Assembly (NCBI GenBank): GCA_020081605.1
Contig: JAHREC010000018.1
Span: 4,216,001-4,280,000 of the forward strand
Source: Albifimbria verrucaria
Lineage: Eukaryota; Ascomycota; Sordariomycetes; Hypocreales; Stachybotryaceae
Length of the DNA: 64,000 nt
Reading direction: 5' to 3'
Shown: positions 9,451 to 22,914 of the stretch, in pieces
How positions within the stretch are numbered: the first letter of the stretch is position 1
Layout: each line of letters starts with the position of its first letter
Program-made: the position numbers and the translations under genes
The notes under the pieces: model-generated
Databases searched by the model: none
The model's input: only the letters and a program-made list of their open reading frames with translations
Told to the model about the DNA's origin: nothing

Positions 9451-12171
9451 TCAGCTCACCCCTCCACCTCCCGCAACATGGTCGAGATCCTCGTAGCTCT
9501 TGAGGCTTCGGCCCTGGACAGCCTCGCGGGGACCTCCAGCAGCTCCGCCCGCACCATCTCCCCAGCGAGAGCCACCTGGACGGCCGCGGCCTCCACCACC
9601 CTCCCAGCGGTTGCCGCCTCGACGATCGTAGGGGCCGGAACGGAACTGACCACGACCGCCAGACATGCCACCTCGCCGAACTGGACCGCCTGAACGATCG
9701 TCATTCATTGGGTTCCAGCCACCAGCCTGCATGCCGGTGAAGAGAGGAGGGAAGTTGCCCATCGGCATGGGGAACCCTGGCATGCCCATCATGCCGTTCA
9801 TGGTGAAATTTTGAAGGTTGAAACCTCGAGGAGTTCCAGTTGCCGTCTGCCCATTCGAAGGAGGGAAGTGTCCGTTAGAGTTAGCATCCGTCCTCGAAGG
9901 AGCGATGTGAGCGGGATCCATCACGTAGGCGTTGATCAGCTCAAACTGTGTCAGTTGTTAGCATCGATAGTCATTGTGCGTCTGCTTGTTGCAGCTTCAA
10001 CTTACCTCTTGCCTGAGCGAGTCTAGCCAGTCTGCGTGCCTCTTCTCAACATGCTTCTTCCAAAAGTGTTCCTCCTTGAAGAGTTTCGTGCATTCAGGTG
10101 CCTTGCACCTCCACTTGTGCTCGTCTTCTTGCTTCACAAATTTGGCCAGCTCATCGTTGACAGCATCCTCCACATCGCGGCCGCCAAGCTTGCGGATATC
10201 CACAGTTTGGGGTTCCAGAATCTGCATCAACTTGTCTTCAAAGGTCTTGACCCAGTTGTATGCTCGGAGTAGCTGCTGCTCTGTCTTGTTGGACGTGTTA
10301 CGAAACTTCTTGTCCGTCTCGCCCGCCTCTCCTGCCTCAGCCTCCTCGCTCATCTCACCACGCTTCTTGCCAGGGAACGGTTCACCGTTGGCACTCGCTC
10401 GGGCAACTGCCCGTGCAGTGGATGACAGCGTAGTGCGAGGACGGCGGAGGTGCCCACCGGGGCACTTGCGGGTGAGTTCGTGGATGGAGTCGCTCTCAAA
10501 GACACAGAAGAAACAGAAGTTGAAGACTCGTCGCAGATACTCAATGAGGAGATCCAGCTGTTTCTTCTTGACGAGAAGATCCTCATCGTCGTTCTCCTCA
10601 TCATCGACAGCGCCCTCTTCCTCTTCTTCCTCCTCCTCAGCCATACCATCCTCAGGCTCGTCCATGGCTTCATCCATGTCCAGCTCCCGCTGCTTCTTCA
10701 CCTTCTTGGTGGGAGTCAGGGGCACAGCTGGTTGAAGCTGACCAGCATTCCTGAGCTCACTGACCTTTTCCTCAATCTTCAAAGTCGCCTGGAAATCCGA
10801 TCCAAAATCTTCTTCGAACTTGTTGACTAGGCGTTGAACAAGGAGCAGGTCCTTTTCAATACGTTCGGGAGCAGAGAACAGATCCCAAAGTGCCTTTTTG
10901 CGGGGTGCACAGGAGGATTATGGACTCCCACATGGCAAACGAAGTCGCCTCGCGCTTCATCCTTGACGGTTTTGCCATTTATCGCTTCCAATGCCTTATC
11001 CGCAGTAGAAATTGGCTGGGGTGATTTTATCGGCTCATCACCGTCCTCGTCTTTAGGATCAATTCGGTCAACCGGGATTGCTGCGTCGGAAGATGGGTGC
11101 AGCATAACCCAGCCGATGCGATGGTATCGCTTACTAGGGTTGGGGTCTGACAAGGAGAGCCACTTGAAGCCTCCTTCCTCCTCCCCAAGATGCTCCTTGC
11201 AGAAAGCCTCCAGGTTCTGACGGCTGACGTGCGGAGCGATCGTCTTGATAAGGAGTGTTGGCTGATATTGGTTCTCGTCACGTATGTCGGCCGTGGTCGC
11301 CGGGACGAGATCACCCACGCCAAGGATTTCATTGGCTGCAGTGGCCTCGCCTTCCTCTTTCTCTGTAGCACCACCTGTGCCGTTGCTGTCGCTCTTTGAA
11401 ACACCTTCGAGGGAGAAGTCGTCAAATGTTCCTGACTCGAGGTCTTGCTCCCATTGGCTGTAAGCACCCTACGAAACTCATTGAGCTTGCCTCTGAACTC
11501 GTCCCTGATTTCCGGTACGTATCTCTCCTTGAACCACTGCTCCTTTTTATGTTCAGCGACAAAGGCTCGAGCCATCTTGGCTTGGAGTTCTTCTTTGTAC
11601 GAATCGTAGGCTGCTTGAATCTTGGCCTTTTCCTTCTCGCGTTCTTCCGCTGCTTCCCTAGTCCCACGTGGGCGTTCGGGTTCCCGGCGACGGCCTGTGC
11701 GCGCTCGTTCCTTCTCCTCCTTGATTTTTCGTTCATCCTCCACCACTCTCCGAAATAGGAGAAGCCGACTTGATAAGGAAGCCGGGAAGGATCGGCCAGA
11801 GGGTTCACGGTCACGGCGGGGCATTGCCCTCCTGTCCTGGAACGTAGCGATCAATGTTTGCCGGGGGATGTGATGCGTCGACGGTCATCGCGGTCTCGGT
11901 CGTCGCGGCGTGATCGCGGTTCATAGCGATCGACTGGGGCGGGTGAGCGAGATCGACGACGCTCCCTACGGTCGTTCCCTAAGTCGAACATCAAGTCAGC
12001 TCGTGTGTCGCGTGCCGCTAAGGCCAACTCCGAAAATCAATTCTCACCAGGAGATCTTCCTCTGTAAAACGAATCACCACGATCGTCTCTGCCTCTGGAG
12101 CTGTCTCGATCCCAGCTTCGATCAATTGGCGATCGGCCGGAGGGCTCGCGGTAGGATGAGTAAGAATCCAT
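9451..12171 (-). CDS. ARS2: ARS2/Serrate RNA effector homologue (C2H2 zinc finger)
   Basis: Nuclear protein that bridges the cap-binding complex to RNA processing and decay; the fission yeast orthologue is Pir2 (family knowledge). Exon 1 is 12171-12048 (MDSYSSYREPSGRSP, an RS/RD-rich start), intron 11979-12047. The last intron is 9946-10005. Domain order: RS/D-rich N-terminus, conserved YQVGFSYFGEWWRMNE segment, helical region with YVPEIRDEFRGKLNEFR, an RRM-like part (TLLIKTIAPHVSRQNLEAF), an acidic stretch, the zinc-finger/leg region CKAPECTKLFKEEHFWKKH..KRH, and a Gly/Arg/Met-rich tail ending RSLKSYEDLDHV. At least five single-base deletions break it: near 11870, 11820, 11735 (A run), 11455 (G run) and 10905 (C run). 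Each is repaired by one base at conserved sequence. The annotated stop is at 9451. Confidence 0.92.
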
Positions 12172-13548
12172 GATGGATGCAGTTGGGAAAGCGTCGATTG
12201 CTTTGCGCAAATCTAAACTGGGCTAAACAATATCATGCCACGCTTGGCATGCTCATTCGGTGGTAGGAAGAGCCACGAGGAAGCCTAATGAAGGCAATGC
12301 CTGCTGCACGGCAACATGATGTGCGTTAGAGACCATGATGCTGAGTAAGGGTTTGGGTGGCTGGTAGGTAGAAAAGAGTAGCACGACGGAGAGCAGTGAG
12401 GTAGAAGATAAAAGAGGTAGCGAGCATCAATTGCCACGCGAGAAAGAGACAGAATCTGACGCATACGCCGTCTTGATGGGGTAGAGAGGCAGGGAGGTGA
12501 GGATGAGTAGGTAGCTAATTGGATCTGGGAGCAAGGACAAGAATGGGCCTTGCGGCTAGCTTCTCAAGGACGAGGACAAGGGGATGGGGAGAAGAAGAAA
12601 CGTGATGAAAGGGGACAACGAACTATTGCAATGCGCGCTCTTGTAAAGATGGCGACGGAGCGGCTGCGTGCTGCTGGTGGTCAACAGTGTGCGCCGTGAA
12701 GAGGTGATGTTGAAGGAGAGGCGCGGGTCGCAGGAGAGCTGGAGGGTGGAGAGTGGAGCTGGGTTGCCTAAGGCGGTTGGCTGTTTCGATGGGGGTGAGT
12801 GGTCAGCCAGCCAGCAGTTGCTTGGAGGTACCTAGGTGGGTACCTAGCACAGTAAGTACCGGCCACGGGCACAAAGTACGGAGTACGGAGTACGGAGCAC
12901 AGTACAGTCCAGTCAGTACCTTACCTTAGGTTGGTAAACATTAAGGGTACCTCCCTTAGCTTGCCTACTTCGGAAATCTTTTACGAAATCTGAACAACCC
13001 GCATCCTGCCTGGCTTGGCTGGCTACCTACAGGTAGGTTAGTAGGTAGGCACTTTGCAACGCCGCTCTCGTTTAGGCTTTCCATCGCCAGCCTTCAAGGG
13101 GAGCAACTTACTGTCACGGCAGCTCTATACAACTTGGGCACTCATGATCCAGTCAATTTCGAACCCGTTCATTTGGTTGACCCTTAAGTCAATAGAAAGT
13201 CGGACTTGAACAGCAATTACTCATATTGGATTGGTGGAGTCACAGCCTCGGAGACAGATGAGTTGGGTCTCCCATACGGCCGGTTTAAGGCGACAGAGCC
13301 CATTCATATCAGTTGCTCCTTGGATGTGTGATTTACTTATTTTGTTCATTTGATCTTGATGGCACAACCTATTGATCAAATAGTCAGGTGCTCTTTGATA
13401 TGTATCGGCAGCGTACATAAAGAAAGCTCATTCATCTGTTCACCATCACATCACTGTTTCGACTCTTCTGCACTATCGAGAGGCTGTGAAGCGCGTAACT
13501 CATTGAGCTCATATCCCTAGTGAGCGACCCTGGAAAGCATCAAGCATT
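12172..13548. other. ARS2 upstream region, purine-rich, with simple repeats
   Basis: 12.2-12.8 kb is purine-rich on the plus strand, so the ARS2 coding strand is pyrimidine-rich, as in many fungal promoters. Beyond it lie GGTACCTAGG/TACGGAG simple repeats. No gene is seen. Confidence 0.5.
12826..12958. repeat. GGTACCTAGGT / TACGGAG simple-repeat cluster
   Basis: Two GGTACCTAGG-like words, three consecutive TACGGAG units and an ACCTTACCTTAGG word fall within 130 bp. Related words recur at 13.02-13.05, 16.8, 17.07-17.14, 18.16-18.19, 29.6 and 52.8 kb, always intergenic. Confidence 0.7.
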
Positions 13549-13622
13549 GGTCGCTTAACTCAGTTGGTTAGAGTGTTGTACTAATAATGCAAAAGTCGCC
13601 AGTTCGACCCTGGCAGTGACCA
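13549..13622 (+). tRNA. tRNA-Ile (anticodon AAT), intronless
   Basis: Full cloverleaf: acceptor GGTCGCT pairs with AGTGACC (one G-T pair), D stem ACTC/GAGT, anticodon stem TTGTA/TGCAA around loop CTAATAA (anticodon AAT), variable loop of five, T stem GCCAG/CTGGC with loop TTCGACC, and discriminator A. It is followed by a TTTCTTTTGTTTTT terminator-like T stretch. The A box begins TAACTCAG rather than the usual TGGC-type sequence, so expression strength is uncertain. The fold is complete with no intron. Confidence 0.85.
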
Positions 13623-14545
13623 TTTCTTTTGTTTTTGCCGTTCATGCTTGTGACTAACTACAAGCTTTACACGGAGTGTATGTAGTCAGACATTGATGAA
13701 TCAACTATGAAAGACTTACCGTAAACTCTTGGAACCTGTTCCGCTACAATGGAAAATTCTGAGTGCGGCGAACTATCGCCTATTGAAAGATTGTTATCTC
13801 GGGCCAGCCTACTCTATCGATCATTGTCTCCAAGGTGCAGGCTGGACTACAAACCATTGAAGCTGCTGCTCAGTTGTTGCGCCCTGAAGAAGAAAAAAAG
13901 TATACAGCAGCTCGTCTAAATGGCAGCTAAAGCTGCTAAAAAGAATCACTTTTATTTTTAAACGTAGACAAACCAATACCGAAAGGAAGTGAGTTGTACA
14001 TGTTCATCGTGTCTTAGTGTATGAAGTGGACTTGTTAGTTACCATTCCTTCCTCGATGGACGTGATTGTACACGCAGAGAACTACACTCCATTTACAAAA
14101 ATGGGTGGGCGCGGTCCGTAAAGCGAAACGACTTTACCATGGTTACAAGTATAGATGCTAGCAAGTGGTTGGCCGTTTTATGTCGAGGGATCTGGGACCA
14201 GAACTGCGCTAAGCCCTGCTTTTCCCTTTATAAGAGTTGAGATCACATACGCGATAGAGGGATGGGAAACACAGGGGTAAGCAACTGTAGTAAAGGCCGG
14301 TGTACGAGTATAAATCGGTGGACTGCGAGGTATGTATAGAAAGGTTCCTCTATGCAAGGGCCCAAAAACTGAACCAGCTATGAAGTTTTGAAGGATATAT
14401 CCATGCCAACTCCCGTCAAAAACAAAACCATTCACTCTAACTGTCGCTCTTACACAGTAGAAATGCCCTCAAACTCCGCATAACCAAGCGCGAGGTTCGT
14501 GTTTTCTGTCATGTATGTGCAGTGAATAAGCAGACTAATCAAAGC
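13623..14545. other. Spacer downstream of the tRNA, no gene recognised
   Basis: About 0.9 kb, AT-richer than its flanks. An 85-codon open frame near 14.2-14.4 kb shows no family features. Confidence 0.4.
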
Positions 14546-14791
14546 CTAGTCGATGATGCAACAACTGGCTTCATAGCCTAGGTCTCCCAAATCGAGCATC
14601 CCCTCCTTTGTCCCATTGTCTTTCTCGCGATCAATCGCATACTTCATCATGTAGCCAGTGCATCCTTGAGTTCCAATTGGACCAAAGCGAACGATGACAT
14701 CTTTCGAGGCGTTATCCTTATCCAGAGTGCCTTATAATTGGTAGTAGTGCCGAGCCCCGGTAGTACTGATCAACTGTCTTCTGTATGCGAG
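14546..14791 (-). pseudogene. Possible remnant of a small cysteine-containing protein gene
   Basis: After an acceptor-like TTATAG, one frame reads YRRQLISTTGARHYYQL, a TAA (14734-14732), then GTLDKDNASKDVIVRFGPI, GTQGCTGYMMKYAID and LGDLGYEASCCIID before a TAG (14548-14546). It contains 61 uninterrupted codons after the internal stop. The composition looks coding (balanced residues, Cys at GC and CC), but I do not recognise the family. No start codon is found. It could instead be an unrecognised exon of an intact gene, or chance. It lies just behind the kinase-NAT gene on the same strand and does not look like the missing reductase domain. Confidence 0.3.
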
Positions 14792-14876
14792 CTATAATCG
14801 AGTGGCCACGTATGAGCTGGATGCCCTAACGATTCAAAGATTGATTTGTAGCCTATAAAGCACGGTCATATCGAGA

Positions 14877-16573
<1,697 letters not shown>

Positions 16574-17068
16574 GATTTCGGGGGTGCTTCAACCCAATTG
16601 ACTCGGTGGTGGGCGGAGAGGTCGATGAGACGGTGACGTTGAAGGATGGAGAGGCCGATTAGCGGAGGTGACAGACAGGTACCAAGTTGAGTTGCGGTTT
16701 GTCTGCCGAGTTTCCCAGTGGGGATAGCACCGTAACGTGCTCCAGCACATGACCTAAACCTACAGAACTAACCCTAAGCGTCCACTTGTACGTAGGTAGG
16801 TGTACTCGTTTTGGCCCAGTACCTACGGCCTTGGATTTGCATTGGACTGTGACTTGCCATAGCCTCCAGCTTTGGGATGCACATTTCCAGTTTGGATACT
16901 ATCTTCTATAAATGCTGCATTATAGCCAGAAGTTGGGGGCTACCTGGTTGTACAGAGATTGGCTTGTTGAGCACTAAACAAACGAGAAGTGTGGCAGCCC
17001 GTGCACGGCCCCTGAAACAGTGTCAAGCAGGCTGATTGATCACCCCTAGTACATCCGTACGCACTCTC

Positions 17069-17139
17069 TAGTAGGTACTAGGTATTCAGGCCAGAACAGC
17101 TACCTACCTACCTCCTACTAACCTACCTACTACCTAAGG
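17069..17139. repeat. TACCTACCTACC-type simple repeat
   Basis: Alternating GTAGGTACTAGG and CTACCTACCTACC tracts form a potential inverted repeat, with the two orientations about 30 bp apart. Confidence 0.7.
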
Positions 17140-18432
17140 CTCAGAACGGCCCCCACTCTACTCCAGATTCAGGACATACAGATAGTCGGGGCACACTGGC
17201 AAGGCTGGGCACTTACTAACTTAAGGTAGGTACTAAGGGGATGAATAGGTTGAGCAGCTGGGTAGTTTCTGCATGTAACGGAAACACGGAAACACGGAGC
17301 ATCGGGCGAGTGCGTTTTCCTCATCTGAACACTGTGCTCGGGCGACAGGACAAGCATTCCATGCACACAGTATCCGTCAAGTCTTGGTAACACTCAGTTG
17401 GTACAGGGTACTGGATGTATTGAGGGTCACCCCATCCCAAGCCAGCTCCAACTCCAGCCGAATCCGGCATGTCTTTTACGTTTTCGGCTCTATGAATATG
17501 AATATGGCCCCGCCCCCAATGCCATTGTAAACGAGGCACGTTTCTTCTATCCCTGCATGAGAGGCCAGTGAAGTCACCCAAAGGTCGGTTATTCCCCAAG
17601 CTCCAAGATTACACCCATAGTCAATCCGCGCCTAGGAGCGCATGGTATGAGCCATTGCACTAACACTGGCAATTGTTCAGAAACGACCACGACCCCAACC
17701 CCGATGTGAAGTTGAAGAGCTGAGTTTGGAACCTCACCGACCCTGTAAACAGATTCTCGCACGTCATATAAGAAGCTGAAGGAAGCAGGGCTGTTCAGCC
17801 CAGATTGTGGAGTTTCTGCATCAGGAGATAGCCTTTCGATGAGACAGAAGCAGTCAGCACACGTTCTCGAAGGACTTCGCCAAGGGCCCTTGAGAGAGAT
17901 TAATATATGTCTGTGGGGACGCCTCGTAATACCTGCAATGTTTGTATGTACTCAAGGGTCCGAAGCTTGAGTTGTCGGCACCTACGTGGTGTGGATCCAA
18001 GTCCGTAACTGAATAGTCGGCTCCGAGCTCGGACTATTTCCTCGCGAGCGTGATGCCCGCAAAACTGGTATGGAGCAAGTGGGCAACTTGAGATAAGGTA
18101 AACAGCAACAATACCGTAAAGGAATCAACTGTTGTTGTTAAACTCGAGGCCCTGGCTGACAGTACCTAGGTACCTACCTACCTAAGTCATTGGGTGAAGC
18201 TCAGTAGTACCAGGCACGTGAATGCACAGTGCAGGCAGGACTCGACTCGAGGACGTAGATAATGGAACGTAGGTATTTTAAGACTACCTACATACAGTAA
18301 CCTTACCTTGCCTTACATAAATGGGTTACATGAAGGCTGATACCTACCCCTTTCCATTGCTTGGGAAAATCTAATAACGGCACCTCGAGGTTACTGCACT
18401 ATGTCAGGGTAGCAGTCGTTCAATCTAGTAGC

Positions 18433-18462
18433 TACCTTACCTTACCTTACCTTACCTTACCT
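18433..18462. repeat. (TACCT)6 pentanucleotide microsatellite
   Basis: Six perfect consecutive TACCT units in the MoCo sulfurase upstream region. Confidence 0.9.
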
Positions 18463-18979
18463 ATTTCATCACCTAACGTTAGTTATCTGGAGCAGCTGCC
18501 CGTGGGGACTTGGGCTGAAGATGGTGTAGCGGGGCCGTTGCAAGGGACACTGTGGAGCATCGAGGTCGAGGGAAGGTGGCGATCTCCGACACGCTGCAAC
18601 TACTAGCTAGCGTCAATCCCACCACGATATATCGCCCACCATTCGCTCCCCAAACCCCGTCAGATTCTCGACCTCCTTCGAATGAGCTTGCATCTCACGG
18701 CACCACCCCTTGCTCCTTTTTGCGAACATGCAGTCCTTGGATCCTGGTTAACCTTGCGTAAACTAATGAGGCCCGTCAGCAAGCATGCTGCCTACCTACT
18801 ATTTGTCACCGTTGTCTCAGTCCTATAGTATAAGACCCAGGCTGCTTTGCCAGCCCGTCTTCCGTCATGTCGCTAGTCCTCATCCTCGTCTACTCTCTCT
18901 GCGGAGCGTTGCTTCAAGATATACCCAGTTTGTTCGTTCACCTTTGCAGTCGTTCCTGCGGCGGCACGCTTCGCCAAAG

Positions 18980-21482
18980 ATGAGATACGCCGATGCCGGC
19001 TATAATGCTTCGGTCGACAACTTTCGTCGACGAGAATACCCGGCCATCAAGGGTAGGGCCCCTGTTTCCCCAGCGCAGTCGATTCTAGTGCTCACTGTGC
19101 TCTGCAGACTCCATATACCTTGACCATGCCGGAACCACTTTGCCCGCCAAGTCGCTCATGGACGCCTTCGCCGTTGACATGACTTCGGCTCTATATGGGA
19201 ACCCTCACTCGGCATCCGAACCATCTCAACGGTCCACTAGCCGTGTTGAAGATGTCCGTCTTCGCCTGCTAGAGTTCTTTAAGGCGGATCCTGAAGAGTT
19301 CGATCTTGTCTTTGTGCCTAATGCCACGGCCGGTGTTAAGCTTGTTGTCGAGGGCGTCCGAGCTCTGCCCAACGGTTACTATTATGCATACCACGAAGCT
19401 TGCCATACCAGTATTGTTGGTGTAAGGGAAGAAGCGAAACACAGCGTTTGTCTTGACGACGAAGCCGTGCAGTCTTGGCTCAATGGGAATGACCCATTTG
19501 CACATGCTCCGTCAGACGTATCCGCCACGCTTTTCTCTTACACTGCACAGTCACATATGGACGGGCGCAGATATCCTATGCAATGGTCCCAACAACTTAA
19601 GGAGAAGCACCAGGGTAAACCCGGTTCCTTATACACCTTGCTGGATGCATCTTCATACGTGGCCACCTCCCAGCTTGACCTTAGTCGTTCTGATTTTGCT
19701 GCCGACTTTGTTGTCCTAAGCCTTTACAAAATCTTCGGATTTCCAAATCTTGGCGCTCTGCTCGTTCGACGGTCTGCCGAGTCCGTTTTTACCATAGGAA
19801 ATACTTTGGCGGTGGCACCGTGGACATGGTCATCTGCCGTAACGAGCAGTGGCATGCTTCCAAATCGCAATCACTTCACGCTCGGCTTGAAGATGGCACG
19901 TTGGCGTTTCATAGCATCATTGCCGCCGGGATAGCCATGGATGTTCATCAAAAGCTCTTTGGAAGTATGACGCAAATCAAAGCTCACACTTCCTATTTGG
20001 CGAAACGACTTCATACTGGGCTATGTCGGCTACGGCATGGCAATGGCCAACCAGTATGTGTTTTGTACACGGCGGCTGCCAACGGCTCGACACCCCTAGG
20101 CGTGGGTCCACTTGTATCGTTTAACGTGTTGAATAGCCAGGGGGCTGGGTCAGCCTAGGCGAGTTCGAGAAATTAGCCTCTTTGAAAAGCATCTTCATTA
20201 GAACAGGGAGCTTGTGCAGTCCCGGCGGAACGGCAGCAGCGCTCGGGCTAGCACCTTGGGAGCTCAAGAGGCTCTATGCCGCCGGCTACCGCTGCGGAGC
20301 TGACAACGATATTGTCACTGGGAAACCCACTGGTGTCATACGTGCAAGCATAGGTGCTATGAGCACAATTTCAGACGTTGACGGATTCCTTGATTTTATG
20401 GAGGAGTTCTTCGTCGAGCCAGTAGAAGAATCCCCTGTGGCGTCATCGGTGCAAGGACTTCCAAGCCATGTCAAGAAGACACAACCCGATTTGAACAATG
20501 TCCAGCTGTGTGTGAAGTCGATCACAGTTTACCCCATCAAGAGCTGTGGAGGGTTCAACGTGCCCGCAGGAACACCGTGGGAGGTCCGACAGGAAGGGTT
20601 GGCTTGGGATAGGGAATGGTGCCTAGTACACAAAGCCTCGGGCCAGGCTTTAAGTCAGAAACGATATCCTCGAATGGCACACCTGCACCCTGTTCTGGAC
20701 TTTGAGAACGACGTGCTTCGTGTACGATATACTGGGCCTTCGCAGGGGCCGAAGATTGTTGAAATCACAGTGCCCCTGTCAGCAGAAATACTACCCAACG
20801 GGCCAAATTATAGAGAGAAGACATCACAAGTATGTGGGGATGAGGTATCAGCGCTCGTTTATTGCTCCGAACAGGTCAACGATTTTTTGCAGAGGCACTG
20901 GAAGTTCCTTGTGCACTTGCAAGATTTCCACCTGGGAGATCTAACCAATTCAACCGAATTATGAAGCCTATTGCACGACGATCACCAGAAAAGGGGTCGT
21001 CAAATGGAACGACAGCCCTACCAACGCCTCCAGAATCAGATACTGACGTGCAGGAGGAGAGCAAATTACTGTTATCAAATGAAAGTCCCATTTTAATGGT
21101 ACATCAGGCCAGTGTGGACGCACTCAATCGCGATATATTGCACAGGGGTGGACAGGCAGTATCTGAGAAAGTCTTCCGGGCCAACATTATAATTGGCGGT
21201 GACGATATGGCTAAAACCGCGGAACCATATTCTGAAGACGACTGGTCCGGCATCAGTATTGGAGAGCAGGATTTTGAAGTGCTGGGTCCATGTCAACGCT
21301 GCCATATGGTGTGTGTGAATCCTGAAACTGGAGAGAAGGGCCAAGAGCCGTATATAACACTGGCCAAGACGAGAAGATCCAACGGAAAGGTGTTTTTGGC
21401 ATGCATATGCGGCACGATGCACCGGGCGAGAGGAAGACCCGGCAACATCAACATCCCACCATACAGATCGGTCAGCCGGTGA
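18980..21482 (+). CDS. hxB: Molybdenum cofactor sulfurase (MCSU/HxB)
   Basis: Transfers the terminal sulfur to the molybdenum cofactor of xanthine dehydrogenase-type enzymes; the Aspergillus counterpart is hxB. ATG at 18980 (MRYADAGYN); one intron at 19053-19107 leads into SIYLDHAGTTLPAKSLM. The N-terminal part is a PLP-dependent class V aminotransferase (NifS-like) domain: YGNPHSASEPS, FVPNATAGVKLV, VVLSLYKIFGFPNLGALL with the PLP lysine, GGGTVDMV, IRTGSLCSPGG and the catalytic-type GYRCG cysteine. The C-terminal MOSC part starts VKSITVYPIKSCGGF and has FRANIIIGG and CQRCHMVCVNPETG. The length, about 815 residues, fits the family. Three single-base deletions, near 19797, 20145 and 20893, split the frame, and each is repaired by one base. 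Expected partner: nitrogen/purine catabolism. Confidence 0.95.
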
Positions 21483-22914
21483 CAGTGAGATAGATGACAA
21501 TACTAATGATACCTTTCAAGTCGCCTCGGGGTATTTCCCTCCCGATATGACGTGATACTCGCAGATATTGAAAATTGCGAAGCACCGGGCAGCTCTGCCC
21601 AATGCATGCATGCATGGTGAAGAGAATTCAGCTTCCCGCCCAGCCCCAAGAGCAGACTTCAAAGAACTGAGACAGTGACGATTTTCCAACCACGCGATGG
21701 ATCGAGGCTACTGCACATGATTGACAACCTTTTCAATGTCTCCGAGACACAGTGCCCACAACCGTATAGCATTCCAGCGGACATTTCCAAAGCCAGGAAC
21801 GGCCGAAACATGGACTAGTTCGGTGAGACGAATGGTAGCATTGGGAAGCACAGGACGCAAAAACAAAAGTAAGCAAGTAATAATTGTTCTGACACCATCT
21901 TCTGCGCCCGGATGTTCGGTAGATAACCCGCCGCCGGCTAGAAGCGAGACTCCATCCGCCGATCCCGCAGCCTAGGATCCAGGAACCCCATGGACGGCCA
22001 TGTACCAATAGACGGACGAGCTGCATCTGGCATTGGACGACAGTGCATACTGGATAGGACTTTCTGGTCCTGGACGCACACTCGTGCATGCACCACCCTC
22101 CTTTGACATTCAGCTTTGCCAAATTCAACCAAGACAAGGGTTATGGAAGCACTTACACAATCAATACCATACCAGCATATCCCTTCTAACCAGGCCATCC
22201 ACGCCTCACCGGCTCTCACCTCTGGCGCGGAATAATGCACTTAGATCTATCTTCGCATGATGATAACGCATTCACATTGCTTCTTGCTATGCAGAAGTAC
22301 GGCGAGGCGGTCTATAATCATGATGGAGGGTTTCATGGCCTGAAGCCACCTATGCAGGTTGCTCACGGTGATAATATTGTTGCAGCGCGAGATTACGCCG
22401 CGAGGTGCTGCAGTTCCTTTCCGCCTGCCTCAATGAGTGTTCAATTTCAATAGTCCCATCTTGGCACTGTTTAGGCTAAATAATATCATTAACATTGGGA
22501 GGAAATGTATTGCTTGTTCCTGGAGGTTATCATCATTCCGCACCATCTTTGAAACAAGCTGTGCATGCCACCAGTCCGACCTGGTCTTGGGAGGTTTGCT
22601 GTGCCTGCGAATTGCTATAGAACCCGTCATAGGAAGGCCAACCACCCATTCGAATGAACAGTCTGACTTACTACAGTCTTGAAAGTGGCGGTTCTGCTAT
22701 TTCGGGTTTGCCAAGTGCGTACGTGCTCAGCGTCCACCGGAGAGGGTAGTCTCGACACACCTATGAGCCACTGATTGGCATGTTTCCATGTCTAACCTAC
22801 CACGAGGCCCAGCCGTTCTCTTCGCCCTAGAACTTATATCAAGCAAGGCTGGCTGACAGCTCCTGCCAGTCTTGGATATGCTCACAGCCTAGTATTTTCA
22901 CACATCGAAACACA
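21483..22914. other. Intergenic region, no gene recognised
   Basis: 1.4 kb between the MoCo sulfurase and the chitinase. A short frame at 22235-22453 and a minus-strand frame at 21938-22240 show no recognisable domain. A (ATGC)4 run lies near 21603-21618. The last 150 bp hold the chitinase promoter. Confidence 0.45.

Larger units (their letters stand above)
16574..18979. other. 2.4-kb divergent spacer rich in ACCT/TAGG simple repeats
   Basis: It separates the kinase-NAT gene from the MoCo sulfurase. It is studded with CCTACCTA / TACCTAGGTACC / TACCT repeats (16.8, 17.07-17.14, 18.16-18.19, 18.43-18.46 kb). No open frame here resembles a protein family. Confidence 0.5.

Noticed and set aside
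14546..14731. Possible start of the missing AGPR domain (GTQGCTGY resembles a GxxGxxG nucleotide motif)
   Set aside because: The flanking residues do not follow the reductase family, and the frame ends after 61 codons.
22235..22453. 72-codon frame beginning MHLDLSSHDDNAF
   Set aside because: Looks mildly coding, but no neighbouring exon or family is recognisable; not supported enough to call.
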